Shown here piece after piece: positions 25,367 through 34,415 of a DNA stretch of 64,000 nucleotides. Where the stretch lies: positions 5,084,001 through 5,148,000 of the forward strand of contig NZ_CP160205.1 of assembly GCF_041080815.1 (NCBI RefSeq). The letters run 5' to 3'. The position numbers and the translations under genes were made by a program. Each line of letters opens with the position of its first letter. Positions within the stretch are counted from its first letter, which is position 1. This stretch comes from Mucilaginibacter yixingensis. Its GTDB lineage: Bacteria > Bacteroidota > Bacteroidia > Sphingobacteriales > Sphingobacteriaceae. Under the pieces are notes generated by a model. The model saw only the letters and a list, made by a program, of their open reading frames with translations, did not search any database and was not told the DNA's origin.

Positions 25367-26695
25367 TTACATTTTCGGCATTCTGCGCATCATGTTGGCC
25401 ATGGCGGCAGGGTTGCTCATTTGTTTCATCACCTTGCGCATGTCTTCAAACTGTTTGATCAGACGGTTTACCTCGGTAATGTTGGTGCCAGAGCCTTTGG
25501 CAATACGGGTGCGGCGGCTTTGGTTAATGGCATCGGGGTTCTCTTTCTCGTATGGCGTCATCGAGTTAATAATGGCCTCGATTGATTTGAAGGCATCATC
25601 ATTCACCTCCACGTCTTTCATCATTTTGCCTACGCCCGGTATCATGCCCATCAGATCTTTCATGTTACCCATTTTTTTGATCTGCTGTATCTGGCTGTAG
25701 AAGTCGTTAAAATCAAACTTGTTCTTGCGGATCTTCTTTTGCAGTTCGGCAGCCTGTTTCTCGTCAAACTGCTGCTGAGCGCGTTCTACCAGGGATACCA
25801 CGTCGCCCATGCCCAGGATACGCGATGCCATACGATCAGGGTGGAAAACATCCAGCGCTTCCATTTTCTCGCCGGTACCGATGAACTTGATCGGCTTGTT
25901 CACTACCGATTTGATTGATAGTGCCGCACCACCGCGGGTGTCACCATCAAGTTTGGTTAAAACCGCGCCGGTAAAGTCAAGGCGATCGTTGAACACCTTG
26001 GCGGTATTCACCGCATCCTGACCGGTCATGGCGTCAACCACAAACAAGATCTCGTGTGGGTTAACGGCAGCTTTTACCTGCTCAATCTCCTGCATCATGG
26101 CTTCATCAATAGCCAGTCGACCGGCGGTATCAATTATGACCACGTTATTATTATTCTGTTTGGCCAGAGCCACACCTTCGCGGGCAATGGCAATCGGGTC
26201 GGTAGTTTCGCGGTTGGCATAAACCGGAATACCTATCTGTTGACCCAATACTTCCAGCTGATCTATCGCCGCAGGGCGGTAAACGTCGCCGGCTACCAGT
26301 AAAGGTTTTTTATTTTTTTGAGTTTTTAAGAAGTTAGCCAGCTTACCGCTAAAAGTGGTTTTACCCGCACCGTTCAAACCTGCAATCAGGATGATGGTTG
26401 GCGTAGCCGGAAAATTTACTTCTGAAGTGCTGCCGCCCATTAAGGCAGTCAGCTCGTCATTCATGATCTTGGTGAGTAATTGACCAGGCGAAATAGAGGT
26501 CAACACGTTCTCGCCCAATGCTTTCTGACGAACTTCGTCGGTAAATGTTTTGGCCGTTTTATAGTTAACGTCGGCATCAAGCAGCGCCTTGCGGATCTCT
26601 TTCATGGTCTCTGCCACGTTGATCTCGGTGATGGTGCCCTGCCCTTTCAGGACTTTAAACGCCCTGTCTAACTTATCTGAAAGATTTTCAAACAT
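25367..26695 (-). CDS. ffh: Signal recognition particle GTPase Ffh
   Basis: 442 residues. Ffh binds SRP RNA and delivers nascent membrane proteins to FtsY. The NG domain has the P-loop GLNGAGKTT (residues about 106-114), DTAGR (about 190) and TKLDGDTRGG (about 247-256). The M domain (about 300-442) ends in Met-rich sequence (KVMKQMSNPAAMANMMRRMP) used for signal-sequence and RNA binding. A TACCTTTG promoter element lies at 26732-26739 on the minus strand, giving a leader of about 35 bases. It stands as a single gene. Confidence 0.97.
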   Translation of the reverse strand: MFENLSDKLDRAFKVLKGQGTITEINVAETMKEIRKALLDADVNYKTAKTFTDEVRQKALGENVLTSISPGQLLTKIMNDELTALMGGSTSEVNFPATPTIILIAGLNGAGKTTFSGKLANFLKTQKNKKPLLVAGDVYRPAAIDQLEVLGQQIGIPVYANRETTDPIAIAREGVALAKQNNNNVVIIDTAGRLAIDEAMMQEIEQVKAAVNPHEILFVVDAMTGQDAVNTAKVFNDRLDFTGAVLTKLDGDTRGGAALSIKSVVNKPIKFIGTGEKMEALDVFHPDRMASRILGMGDVVSLVERAQQQFDEKQAAELQKKIRKNKFDFNDFYSQIQQIKKMGNMKDLMGMIPGVGKMMKDVEVNDDAFKSIEAIINSMTPYEKENPDAINQSRRTRIAKGSGTNITEVNRLIKQFEDMRKVMKQMSNPAAMANMMRRMPKM

Positions 26696-26759
26696 CTTGT
26701 ACTATGCTATTTATCTCAAATTTTGAGGAGACAAAGGTAAGATTTTTATCCTTTAATTT

Positions 26760-26859
26760 CACCTCTCCCCGGCCCTCTCCAAAGGAGAGGGAGATTTAAA
26801 GCGTATTAATACTTCCTGTGCTATTTTGCTCTCTCCCTTGGAGAGGGCCGGGGTGAGGT
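26760..26859. repeat. Inverted repeat of CTCCCCGGCCCTCTCC arms
   Basis: Left arm CACCTCTCCCCGGCCCTCTC at 26760 and right arm ending GAGGGCCGGGGTGAGGTT at 26859. The family recurs at 30677 and, in shorter form, at 33638 and 40561. Confidence 0.85.
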
Positions 26860-27501
26860 TCACACCCAGTTCAGCGCCAGAAAGAAGATAAACTGCATTG
26901 CCAGCAATACCGGAGCCGCATAATTCAACCGCTTAAAGCGGAAAGATTCATATAGCGAGAGCATGATCAGGCTCAGCAAAAACCAGCAGACGTAGTTTTT
27001 GAAAGGGATAACATCATTGGCCCAGTCCCAATAATTAAAGTGCATGGCTACGGGCTCAATACAAATATCCAGCAGCACCAGCAACAGAGCGCCGCAAACA
27101 ATACGTAAGAGTTTGTTGCGCATACCTGTTTTTTGCATCAGCGTACCTGCACTAAAGATCAGCAGAAACCAGTTGACGCCAATGAGCAGCGGAATGCCCG
27201 ACACTTGCAGACCCAGCGTGCGGCCATAGGTATAATTGCCAAAAAGCCAGCCTTTGTGTACCCCGATCCACTCTGAGGCGTAACCCAGTACATAAATGAG
27301 CAAAAAGAAAATACTTAACCTTACGCTGGTACGTCCATAGCTAAAAAAGATGGTCATCAGCATCAGCAGTAAATGATAGGGCACCATGTAGATAAACAGA
27401 TCGCGCCACATGGGTATGCTAAAACCGATGACGCCGACCACGTGAAACAGAACAATAACAGTAATGGGCAGTATGTTTGTTAAACTTTTCGGCCTTTCCA
27501 T
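26860..27501 (-). CDS. Carotenoid 1,2-hydratase-type membrane protein (CruF-like)
   Basis: 213 residues with six to seven membrane helices. Family stretches include LGYASEWIGVHKGWLFGNYTYG, GIPLLIGVNWFLLIF and DICIEPVAMHFNYWDW. CruF-type enzymes hydrate the psi end of a carotenoid, making the hydroxyl that a CruG-type glycosyltransferase then modifies. It is the last gene of a leftward operon and overlaps the glycosyltransferase gene by 22 bases. Family membership is clear; carotenoid hydration here is inferred from family and neighbours. Confidence 0.88.
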   Translation of the reverse strand: MERPKSLTNILPITVIVLFHVVGVIGFSIPMWRDLFIYMVPYHLLLMLMTIFFSYGRTSVRLSIFFLLIYVLGYASEWIGVHKGWLFGNYTYGRTLGLQVSGIPLLIGVNWFLLIFSAGTLMQKTGMRNKLLRIVCGALLLVLLDICIEPVAMHFNYWDWANDVIPFKNYVCWFLLSLIMLSLYESFRFKRLNYAAPVLLAMQFIFFLALNWV

Positions 27502-28568
27502 ACGGTGGTTTTGGTGAGATATTGCTGAACGGAAAGGAAGCCGATAGCGGTTAAACTAAGCATTTGTAAGGGGTGCAGGATGATGTTGCGCAGCACGTTT
27601 TGACCCGATAAAAGCGAGATCATGATGCGGGTAAGCAAAATCAAGCCGCACATAAAAACAATCAGGTTACTGTTAAGGGTCATGATCACAATTAGCGGCC
27701 CGCCGGTTAACAGCAGCAGATAGATGATGAAGGCAAAAACGTTGTAGTTAAATGCCGCCAAAAAATTTTTACTGAAGCCCTGCACTGCCTCACCATAATT
27801 CTCATACATGCGGCAGCTAATCATGTTGTTAGCCAGCAGTGCTTCTCCGTTGTGGCCGCTTGCTTTTACAGCACGCATAATTTCTACATCCTCCACCACT
27901 TTTCCTCTCACTTGCGCATGCCATTGATTGGTGCGATAGATGTCGGCATTAAACAACATAAACTGACCGCTGGCAGCGGCCACCGCCTGATTTTTTACCA
28001 GGTAAACCAATTGCAAGGGCAACAGGTTGAGCAAAATATAGTGCATTAGCGGCACCACCAGTTGCTCGCCTGTAGTGCGCATCTCCTGATTAGTAAACAG
28101 GCTGAGCAGCGCCAAATTACGCAATTGCATACGGTGCAGGGCGCTGTTGATCAGGCCAGGCTCCACCTTTTCATCAGCATCCAGAAATAACAAATACTCG
28201 CCCCGTGCTTGTTGGGCCAGTTGGTAACAAGCGTAGTTTTTGCCGAGCCAATCTGCCGGTAAGGGCTGACCTTTAATGACGCGGAAGTTATCGTGCTTGG
28301 CCGCAAAGTTGACGCAGCGCTGGTAGGTATGGTCGGATGAGCCATCGTCCAGTATAATTACTTCGTAATCGCGGTAATCTTGATCAACGATAGATTGTAG
28401 CAGGGGTATGATGTTGTCTTCCTCATCGCGGGCAGGGATAAGGATGGATACCAGGTGTTGGTGATGTATGGCCGTGCGACGCAGTTTGGGGTCTGACAGG
28501 AAATTGAACAGACTTACCACAAAACGCAGTATCAGGAAGAAGAAAATGGCCGATAGTACAATAAACAC
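27480..28568 (-). CDS. GT2 glycosyltransferase, probably carotenoid-specific (CruG/CruC-like)
   Basis: 362 residues. The GT2 domain begins VSILIPARDEEDNIIPLL (residues about 41-58), with EVIILDDGSSDHT and the metal-binding DxD-type LFLDADEKVEPG. A leading membrane helix and three or four C-terminal helices (FAFIIYLLLLTGGPLIVIMT) place it in the inner membrane. In carotenoid clusters such enzymes attach a sugar to a hydroxylated carotenoid; the 22-base overlap with the CruF-like gene supports that role. It starts one base after the acyltransferase gene ends. Confidence 0.88.
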   Translation of the reverse strand: MFIVLSAIFFFLILRFVVSLFNFLSDPKLRRTAIHHQHLVSILIPARDEEDNIIPLLQSIVDQDYRDYEVIILDDGSSDHTYQRCVNFAAKHDNFRVIKGQPLPADWLGKNYACYQLAQQARGEYLLFLDADEKVEPGLINSALHRMQLRNLALLSLFTNQEMRTTGEQLVVPLMHYILLNLLPLQLVYLVKNQAVAAASGQFMLFNADIYRTNQWHAQVRGKVVEDVEIMRAVKASGHNGEALLANNMISCRMYENYGEAVQGFSKNFLAAFNYNVFAFIIYLLLLTGGPLIVIMTLNSNLIVFMCGLILLTRIMISLLSGQNVLRNIILHPLQMLSLTAIGFLSVQQYLTKTTVWKGRKV

Positions 28569-28569
28569 C

Positions 28570-29193
28570 TTATAAAACTATTTTGGTTTGTTGTGCGCGT
28601 GCACGGTCATAATGTTGCTGATAGCGCCTCTGCACAGCGGTTGCATCTGTGCTGTTGGGTTGCTCATCATTATTGATGTAAACGTTGACAACCGGCTTTT
28701 TATGCTCAAAGTTCTCAGCAAAAATTGCCGCCAGCATCAACTGAAACTTCCCATCGGCTTGCTGCATAATCTTGCTGATGCCCGGCTCAAACGTTACCTC
28801 GCCTATAAAATTAGAATATAATTTGCCTTGCGGAAAGATGAGCACCACATTTTGCGGATCATTTAGCAACTCGGCCGCAAAACGTAACGATTCTACCATA
28901 TCACGCGAGTTTTTCTTTACCGAAAAACCGCCCGCATATTTCAGCATCGGCTCTTTAATTGCAGTCTCTTCCAGTATCATGGCATGGAATTTTTTACCGG
29001 TGATCTGTTGATTGAGATAGTAAAGAATCATCCCGTCCCAGTAGCTGAAATGGTTGGCAATTAGCAAGACAGATTTGTTAGGAACTATCTCCACCGTATC
29101 CACATTGAGTTGATGAAAATTCCGTTTTATGGCCCAACGCACATAGGTATCAAGCACCCAATGTTTCAGTCGGTTTTGTTGCGGATAGATCAT
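28570..29193 (-). CDS. PlsC-like acyltransferase, copy 1
   Basis: 207 residues with the acyltransferase motif ANHFSYWDGM (HX4D, residues about 47-56) and a second motif VLIFPQGKLYSN in which the usual FPEGT is FPQGK. In lysophosphatidate acyltransferases these bind the glycerol-phosphate acceptor, so the change hints at a different acceptor. It shares length and layout with the next gene and is probably a tandem duplicate. Placement between a glycosyltransferase and a hydrolase suggests acylation of a carotenoid glycoside. Confidence 0.87.
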   Translation of the reverse strand: MIYPQQNRLKHWVLDTYVRWAIKRNFHQLNVDTVEIVPNKSVLLIANHFSYWDGMILYYLNQQITGKKFHAMILEETAIKEPMLKYAGGFSVKKNSRDMVESLRFAAELLNDPQNVVLIFPQGKLYSNFIGEVTFEPGISKIMQQADGKFQLMLAAIFAENFEHKKPVVNVYINNDEQPNSTDATAVQRRYQQHYDRARAQQTKIVL

Positions 29194-29206
29194 CAGCGCT
29201 GGGGGG

Positions 29207-29830
29207 TTAATGGGCTACGTTGATCTGGTTTTGCAGCACCGTGCGGTGATGCGTATTGATCTGCTCTTTCATCCGCTCAAAATTAAAATCGTGGTTGGTG
29301 CCACAATCCAGCAGGTGGAAATAGAGCGATGGTTTCAGGCTCTCAAAATATTCTACCAACACGGTGTAATACACAATCTGGCAATCGCCTTTGATTTTTT
29401 TGATAACGTGGCCGATGCCTGGCTGAACGGTAATCTGCTCGGCATGGTTAGAGATCAGTGCGCCCTGCGGAAAGATGGTCACCAGGTTGGTTGGATCACT
29501 CAGCAAGTTAGACGCGTAGTTAAGCGACGTAATCATCTCCTTTGATTGAGGATTGATAGAAAATCCGCCCGTCAGGTTAAAAAACATGCGCTTTTGCAGG
29601 TGGTCTTCCTGCATCATGATATAGAAATTACGATCGAAGAATTTGCCTTCCAGCCAGAAGGCCAGGAAGCCGTCCCACCAGCTAAAATGGTTGGGCAGCA
29701 GCAGGATGGAGTGGTTGGGCTTAATATCGATTTTATTAAACTCCATTACGTTGAATGTACGGCGTAAACGATAGGTGACATATCGTTGAAACATATCCTG
29801 AATAAAGGGTACTCGTCGCTGCGGAATCAT
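29207..29830 (-). CDS. PlsC-like acyltransferase, copy 2
   Basis: 207 residues with PNHFSWWDGF (HX4D) near residues 45-54 and TIFPQGALISN near 125-135; again FPQG replaces FPEG. It is the same length as copy 1 and parallel along its length (NVMEFNKIDIKPNHSILLLP against QLNVDTVEIVPNKSVLLIA), so the two arose by duplication and may act as a pair or on different positions. It overlaps the hydrolase gene by four bases, indicating translational coupling. Confidence 0.87.
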   Translation of the reverse strand: MIPQRRVPFIQDMFQRYVTYRLRRTFNVMEFNKIDIKPNHSILLLPNHFSWWDGFLAFWLEGKFFDRNFYIMMQEDHLQKRMFFNLTGGFSINPQSKEMITSLNYASNLLSDPTNLVTIFPQGALISNHAEQITVQPGIGHVIKKIKGDCQIVYYTVLVEYFESLKPSLYFHLLDCGTNHDFNFERMKEQINTHHRTVLQNQINVAH

Positions 29831-30654
29831 CGGTTGTAATTTAGCAAATATTCGTCTAAAGCTTTAGTCACCAGCCAGTGGCCCTGTTCTACCTCGTGCA
29901 CCTCGGCCTTGTCCAGCATCCCGATAAACGGCATAGCGGCCGATTTGGGGAACAGCTTATCGTGCTTACCGAAGATCAGCATACAATTAAGATGATACTG
30001 ATTAATCAGCGCGGCAATACGAGCGGTATCTGGTTTCAACAGACGGATCAGGTTCAGGGTATAATAAGTATCCAGTCGCTTCTTTTCGGTATCAATCTCA
30101 TTATAAGCAATGGTATACAGGCTTTGATCTATCATGCCCAGGCGTTTCACGGCTTTGAGCATGGTGGGCGCCAGCCATTTGCTTTTGGTGGCCCAGCGGA
30201 AAAAGAACCGGCCGATGTGGTTATGCATCAAAAAATGAAAGCCTTTGTAGACTGACAGGCCGTCAGGCGCCATCAGTATTACATCATCAATCAGGTGGGC
30301 ATATTCTTCAACAATAATTAAAGCCAGGTTAGCGCCAATAGAGTAGCCCATTACAGAGAAACGCTGCTCGCCATATTGGGCAAACCAGGCCTCCATATAG
30401 CGGCGCACCATGTCTTTACTCATGCCGGCCAGGATCTGCTTTTCGCTCCACCCATTCAACTGGCTCTGACCATGAAAAAAATGATCAAAGCCGTGAACGT
30501 AATAATCTTTCAGAATGGTTTGCTCCAACACATGGAATTGCTTACCGGTCATGCCGTATCCATGAAAAGCCAGCAGGGGCCTATTGCCCGAGCCATACTC
30601 ATGAAAATGAACGGTACCGATATCCGCAAGCTGCAAAAAACCCATAGCGGGCAA
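29827..30654 (-). CDS. Alpha/beta hydrolase
   Basis: 275 residues. The nucleophile elbow is GYSIG in VMGYSIGANLALII, and a late His occurs in EVEQGHWLVTKAL; an oxyanion region is at LLAFHGYGMTGKQFHV. Substrate unknown. It is the first gene of the five-gene leftward operon and overlaps acyltransferase copy 2 by four bases, so it may release acyl chains or edit the product. A repeat separates it from the divergent peptidase gene. Confidence 0.87.
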   Translation of the reverse strand: MPAMGFLQLADIGTVHFHEYGSGNRPLLAFHGYGMTGKQFHVLEQTILKDYYVHGFDHFFHGQSQLNGWSEKQILAGMSKDMVRRYMEAWFAQYGEQRFSVMGYSIGANLALIIVEEYAHLIDDVILMAPDGLSVYKGFHFLMHNHIGRFFFRWATKSKWLAPTMLKAVKRLGMIDQSLYTIAYNEIDTEKKRLDTYYTLNLIRLLKPDTARIAALINQYHLNCMLIFGKHDKLFPKSAAMPFIGMLDKAEVHEVEQGHWLVTKALDEYLLNYNR

Positions 30655-30676
30655 TGATAAGGATTATTTGGGAGAT

Positions 30677-30778
30677 AACCTCTCCCCGGCCCTCTCCGAA
30701 GGAGAGGGAGTTTTAGACTGTGTTTTCAGGTCATGCAAATAAAAGTCCTCTCCTTAGGAGAGGATTTAGGAGAGGTTA
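30677..30778. repeat. Inverted repeat between divergent genes, CTCTCC/GGAGAG family
   Basis: Begins AACCTCTCCCCGGCCCTCTC and ends AGGAGAGGATTTAGGAGAGGTT. It fills most of the divergent gap of 139 bases between the hydrolase and peptidase genes, so it must overlap the promoters of one or both. Confidence 0.8.
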
Positions 30779-30793
30779 ATTACTTTTAAACAT

Positions 30794-33637
30794 ATGAAAA
30801 AGCCGCTACTCATCACCACCGCAATATGCCTCTTAACCACCCTGAGCTACAGCCAGGCTCGCCTGGTTGAAAAGGTGACCCAGAAAGGCGATGAACTGGT
30901 GATTCCCTATGAGAAATATGTGCTGCCAAATGGTTTGACGGTGATATTGCACGAAGATCATTCAGACCCGGTAGTGCATGTGGATGTTACCTACCATGTG
31001 GGTTCTGCGCGCGAGGAAATTGGCAAATCGGGCTTTGCCCACTTTTTTGAGCACATGATGTTTGAGGGATCTGACGATGCGCCCAAAGGTATGCTGGATA
31101 AGATTGTGATTGGTAATGGCGGCACCAACAATGGCTCTACTACACGGGACAGGACTAATTATTATGAGACCGACCCCAAAAATGTGCTGGAACAATGCCT
31201 CTGGCTGGAGGCTGACCGCATGGGTTTTTTGTTGGGCCAGGTAACGCAAGACCGTTTTGAGGTGCAGCGCGCCACCGTAAAAAACGAACGCGGGCAAAAT
31301 TACGATAACCGGGCATACGGACTGGCATCAGAATATACAGCTAAAAACTTGTATCCTTACGGTCACCCCTACTCGTGGCTCACCATTGGTTATATTGAAG
31401 ACCTGAACCGCAGTAATGTTAACGATCTGAAAAACTTTTTTATGCGTTGGTATAGCCCCAACAATGCTACGTTGACCATCGGTGGTGATCTTAATCCGGC
31501 GGCTACTATGAAAATGGTAGAAAGGTATTTTGGCGGCATACCGCGCGGACCGGAAGTAAGGCCGGTTACGGTACCGGCCGTTAAGCTGACGACTAACCGT
31601 TACGTGTCTTATGTTGATAATTACGCGCGCTTGCCGCAGTTAGCTATCACCTACCCAACCGTGCCCGATTATAGTAAAGATATGGTAGCGCTGGAGTGCC
31701 TGGCGGAGATACTGGGACAAGGCAAAAACTCGGTGCTGTATCAAACCATGGTTAAAAAGGAGCAGGCGCTGCAGGCCACTGCCTTTAGCAATTTGTTGGA
31801 GCTGGCTGGCGAGTTTAGCATCCGCATAGTGCCCTTGCCGGGTAAATCGCTCGCAGATATGGAACGGCTTTATAATGCCGCGTTGGATACCCTGGAAAAA
31901 CGCGGGGTGACAAATGACGATATTGAAAAATACAAAGGCCAGTCAATTGCCGATGTAGTTAGCGGATTGCAAAGCGTAGCGGGTAAAGTATCGCGCCTGG
32001 CCGAGTTTCAAACGTTTACCGGTAACCCCAACAAAACGGCCGATCTGTTGAAACAATACCAATCGCTCACCCCGGCGGATGTGATGCGCGTATTCAATAC
32101 TTACATTAGAGGTAAAAATGCCGTGGTGCTCAGCATCCTGACCAAAAAAGAAACTACTCCGGCTCAGCCAGATAACTATACCATTGATAAGAGCAATTAT
32201 GTGGCGCCTAATTATGGATATGACAAGCTGACGTATGTAAAAGCGAAAGATAATTTCGACCGCAAAGTTACGCCGCCGCTTGGTCTGGCGCCAGCCATAA
32301 AAACACCGCCTTTCTGGCGTAAAGACCTATCGTCGGGCGCTAAAGTGATTGGTGTAACCAACACCGAAATTCCGTTGGTTGCTATGACGCTCACTATCCC
32401 CGGCGGGCATTTGGCCGATGCACAGGATCTGTCTAAAGCGGGCCTCTCATCACTGTTTGCAACCATGATGAACGAGGATACCAAAACGCACACCGCCGAG
32501 CAATTTGCTATGGAATTGCAGAAACTGGGTAGCATTATCCGTATCAGCAATAGCGTTGATGGTTTGGTGTTCCAGGTACAATCGCTTAAAAGCAATTTTG
32601 CCAAAACCATTACCCTGCTGCAGGAACGCCTGACGGAACCGAAGTTTACCCAGCAGGCTTTTGATCTGGATAAAAAGCAGCGATTGGAATCGATCAAAGT
32701 ACTGAAGGCAAGCCCGGCAACCATTGCCGCTCCGGTGTTTGCGCGCCTCGTTTATGGTGCTGATAATGTTTTGGGTGTGCCTGAAAACGGTACGGAAAAA
32801 ACTGTGGAGAACATCCAATTGCAGGATATTGAGAACTATTATAAAAACTACATCACCGCAAATGATGCCGAGGCGGTTATAGTCGGCGATATCTCAGAAG
32901 CCGATGCGCTTGCCCAACTGGCTTCTTTAAACAAGCTGCCAAAAACAAAGGTGATCTTGCCAAGCCCTGCACCGGCCATCCCTGTAGCCAAAACCAAAAT
33001 TTACCTGGTTGATGTACCGAAAGCAGCCCAAACGCAGTTTGCGGTGGGTTATGGTACCAACCTCACGTACTCTCCTGCCGGCGAGTATTACAAAGCCTTT
33101 ATGGCTAACTACCCATTAGGTACTGATTTTACCAGCAGGTTGAACATGTATCTGCGCGAAACCAAAGGGTGGACGTATGGTGCCAGCAGTCGTTTTAATA
33201 GCGATAAATATTCTGGGACCTTCAGTTTTGGCTCCAGCATCCGGGTGGCATCAACCGATAGTGCATTCGTGGCGCTGATGGATCAGATCAACAGCTACAA
33301 TAAAACAGGCCCGACGGCAGATGAGGTAACTTTCTTAAAGAAAGCCGCCGGTCAGGGCAATGCGCTGCGTTATGAAACGCTTTTGCAAAAAGCCAGCTTT
33401 GTATCGCGTATACTGGATTATAATCTGCCGGCCAATTACCTCGATCAGCAAATGACTTTGTTGAACAGCGCTACGCCTGCTATGCTTAAAACTATCGCAA
33501 ACAAATACATCCCGACGGATAAACTAAACATTCTGCTGGTAGGCGATAAAGACCGAATCTTACCCGACCTGAAAAAACATGATTACCAGATTGTGGAACT
33601 GGATGCGGATGGGAATGTGATTGGGGAGTTGAAGTAG
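30794..33637 (+). CDS. M16-family zinc metallopeptidase (two-domain, periplasmic)
   Basis: 947 residues with a signal peptide (MKKPLLITTAICLLTTLSYS). The first M16 unit has the zinc motif HFFEH at residues 83-87 (inverted HxxEH), with the third ligand expected near NERGQNYDNRAYG. A second M16 unit starts about residue 510 and lacks HxxEH, as in two-lobed insulinase/pitrilysin-type proteins where the second lobe closes over the substrate. It should degrade peptides in the periplasm. Single gene. Confidence 0.93.
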   Translation: MKKPLLITTAICLLTTLSYSQARLVEKVTQKGDELVIPYEKYVLPNGLTVILHEDHSDPVVHVDVTYHVGSAREEIGKSGFAHFFEHMMFEGSDDAPKGMLDKIVIGNGGTNNGSTTRDRTNYYETDPKNVLEQCLWLEADRMGFLLGQVTQDRFEVQRATVKNERGQNYDNRAYGLASEYTAKNLYPYGHPYSWLTIGYIEDLNRSNVNDLKNFFMRWYSPNNATLTIGGDLNPAATMKMVERYFGGIPRGPEVRPVTVPAVKLTTNRYVSYVDNYARLPQLAITYPTVPDYSKDMVALECLAEILGQGKNSVLYQTMVKKEQALQATAFSNLLELAGEFSIRIVPLPGKSLADMERLYNAALDTLEKRGVTNDDIEKYKGQSIADVVSGLQSVAGKVSRLAEFQTFTGNPNKTADLLKQYQSLTPADVMRVFNTYIRGKNAVVLSILTKKETTPAQPDNYTIDKSNYVAPNYGYDKLTYVKAKDNFDRKVTPPLGLAPAIKTPPFWRKDLSSGAKVIGVTNTEIPLVAMTLTIPGGHLADAQDLSKAGLSSLFATMMNEDTKTHTAEQFAMELQKLGSIIRISNSVDGLVFQVQSLKSNFAKTITLLQERLTEPKFTQQAFDLDKKQRLESIKVLKASPATIAAPVFARLVYGADNVLGVPENGTEKTVENIQLQDIENYYKNYITANDAEAVIVGDISEADALAQLASLNKLPKTKVILPSPAPAIPVAKTKIYLVDVPKAAQTQFAVGYGTNLTYSPAGEYYKAFMANYPLGTDFTSRLNMYLRETKGWTYGASSRFNSDKYSGTFSFGSSIRVASTDSAFVALMDQINSYNKTGPTADEVTFLKKAAGQGNALRYETLLQKASFVSRILDYNLPANYLDQQMTLLNSATPAMLKTIANKYIPTDKLNILLVGDKDRILPDLKKHDYQIVELDADGNVIGELK

Positions 33638-33712
33638 ACCCCTCCCAAACCCTCCCCAAAGGAGAGGGCCTCATGAAGTCTCCTCCTTCGGGGGAGATTT
33701 AGAGGGGGTAAC
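33638..33712. repeat. CCCTCCCC/GGGAG repeat between peptidase and efp
   Basis: Two back-to-back hairpins: CCCTCCCCAAAGGAGAGGG and CTCCTCCTTCGGGGGAG. They follow the peptidase stop codon directly and may end transcription. Confidence 0.7.
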
Positions 33713-33727
33713 TTGAAGGTCGTTAAC

Positions 33728-33758
33728 TTGCACTTTTGCAGATAAGTAACTAAGTTTG
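33728..33758 (+). promoter_or_regulatory. Promoter of efp, -33 TTG and -7 TAAGTTTG
   Basis: TTG at 33728-33730 and TAAGTTTG at 33751-33758, 20 bases apart, a good match to the Bacteroidota promoter pattern. The ATG follows after 16 bases. Confidence 0.65.
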
Positions 33759-33774
33759 CGCCTCAAATAAAATT

Positions 33775-34338
33775 ATGGCTAAGGCATCAGATATCAAAAA
33801 CGGAAATATACTGCGCTTTAACGGCGAGTTAGTTCAGGTAGAGGAGTTTATTCACCGTACCCCGGGCAACCTGCGCGCTTTTTACCAGGCTCGCATGCGT
33901 AACGTTAAAAGCGGTAAGCTGGTTGAATATCGCTTCCGTACAGACGAGGAGGTGGATATTGCCCGCGTAGAAACCAACGATTACCAATACCTGTATGAAG
34001 ATGGTAATGACCTGGTAATTATGGACAACACTTCTTACGAGCAGTTTAACGTACCAAAATTCCTGTTTGGTAACGCAGTGAAGTTTTTGAAAGAAGGCGT
34101 AAACGTTATTGTTGCTTTTGAAAGCGACGAGCCGATCATGGCCAAAGCACCAGCATCTGTAGATTTGGAAATTACTTATACCGAGCCAGCTGTAAAAGGC
34201 GACACCTCAACCAACGCCCTAAAATTGGCAACTGTTGAAACCGGTGCCGAAATTCGTGTGCCGTTGTTCATCAACATTGGCGATAAAGTTAAGGTTGATA
34301 CCGCTACCGGCGCTTACTCAGAGCGTGTTAAAAGTTAA
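33775..34338 (+). CDS. efp: Translation elongation factor P
   Basis: 187 residues, full length. EF-P rescues ribosomes stalled at polyproline. Three beta-barrel domains are visible: KOW-like (residues 1-65), OB (66-125, with YLYEDGNDLVIMDN) and C-terminal OB (126-187, GDTSTNALKLATVETGAEIRVPLF). The tip loop reads HRTPGNLRAF, two residues longer than the E. coli loop and with no Lys at the expected tip; the candidates there are Asn32 and Arg34. This is probably a lineage trait. It is a single gene with its own promoter and terminator. Confidence 0.96.
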   Translation: MAKASDIKNGNILRFNGELVQVEEFIHRTPGNLRAFYQARMRNVKSGKLVEYRFRTDEEVDIARVETNDYQYLYEDGNDLVIMDNTSYEQFNVPKFLFGNAVKFLKEGVNVIVAFESDEPIMAKAPASVDLEITYTEPAVKGDTSTNALKLATVETGAEIRVPLFINIGDKVKVDTATGAYSERVKS

Positions 34339-34359
34339 TTAAACTTAAAAGTATATTAC

Positions 34360-34389
34360 AAAGCCCCGCCAACAAAGCGGGGCTTTGTT
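34360..34389 (+). terminator. Rho-independent terminator of efp
   Basis: Ten-base stem AAAGCCCCGC / GCGGGGCTTT with a 7-base loop, 22 bases after the efp stop codon. Confidence 0.88.
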
Positions 34390-34403
34390 GTTAAATAGAA
34401 TTG

Positions 34404-34411
34404 TATATTTG
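34404..34411 (+). promoter_or_regulatory. Bacteroidota -7 promoter element of the MntA/HepT operon (TATATTTG)
   Basis: TATATTTG followed by AGTT and the ATG at 34416; the operon mRNA would be leaderless or nearly so. Confidence 0.65.
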
Positions 34412-34415
34412 AGTT

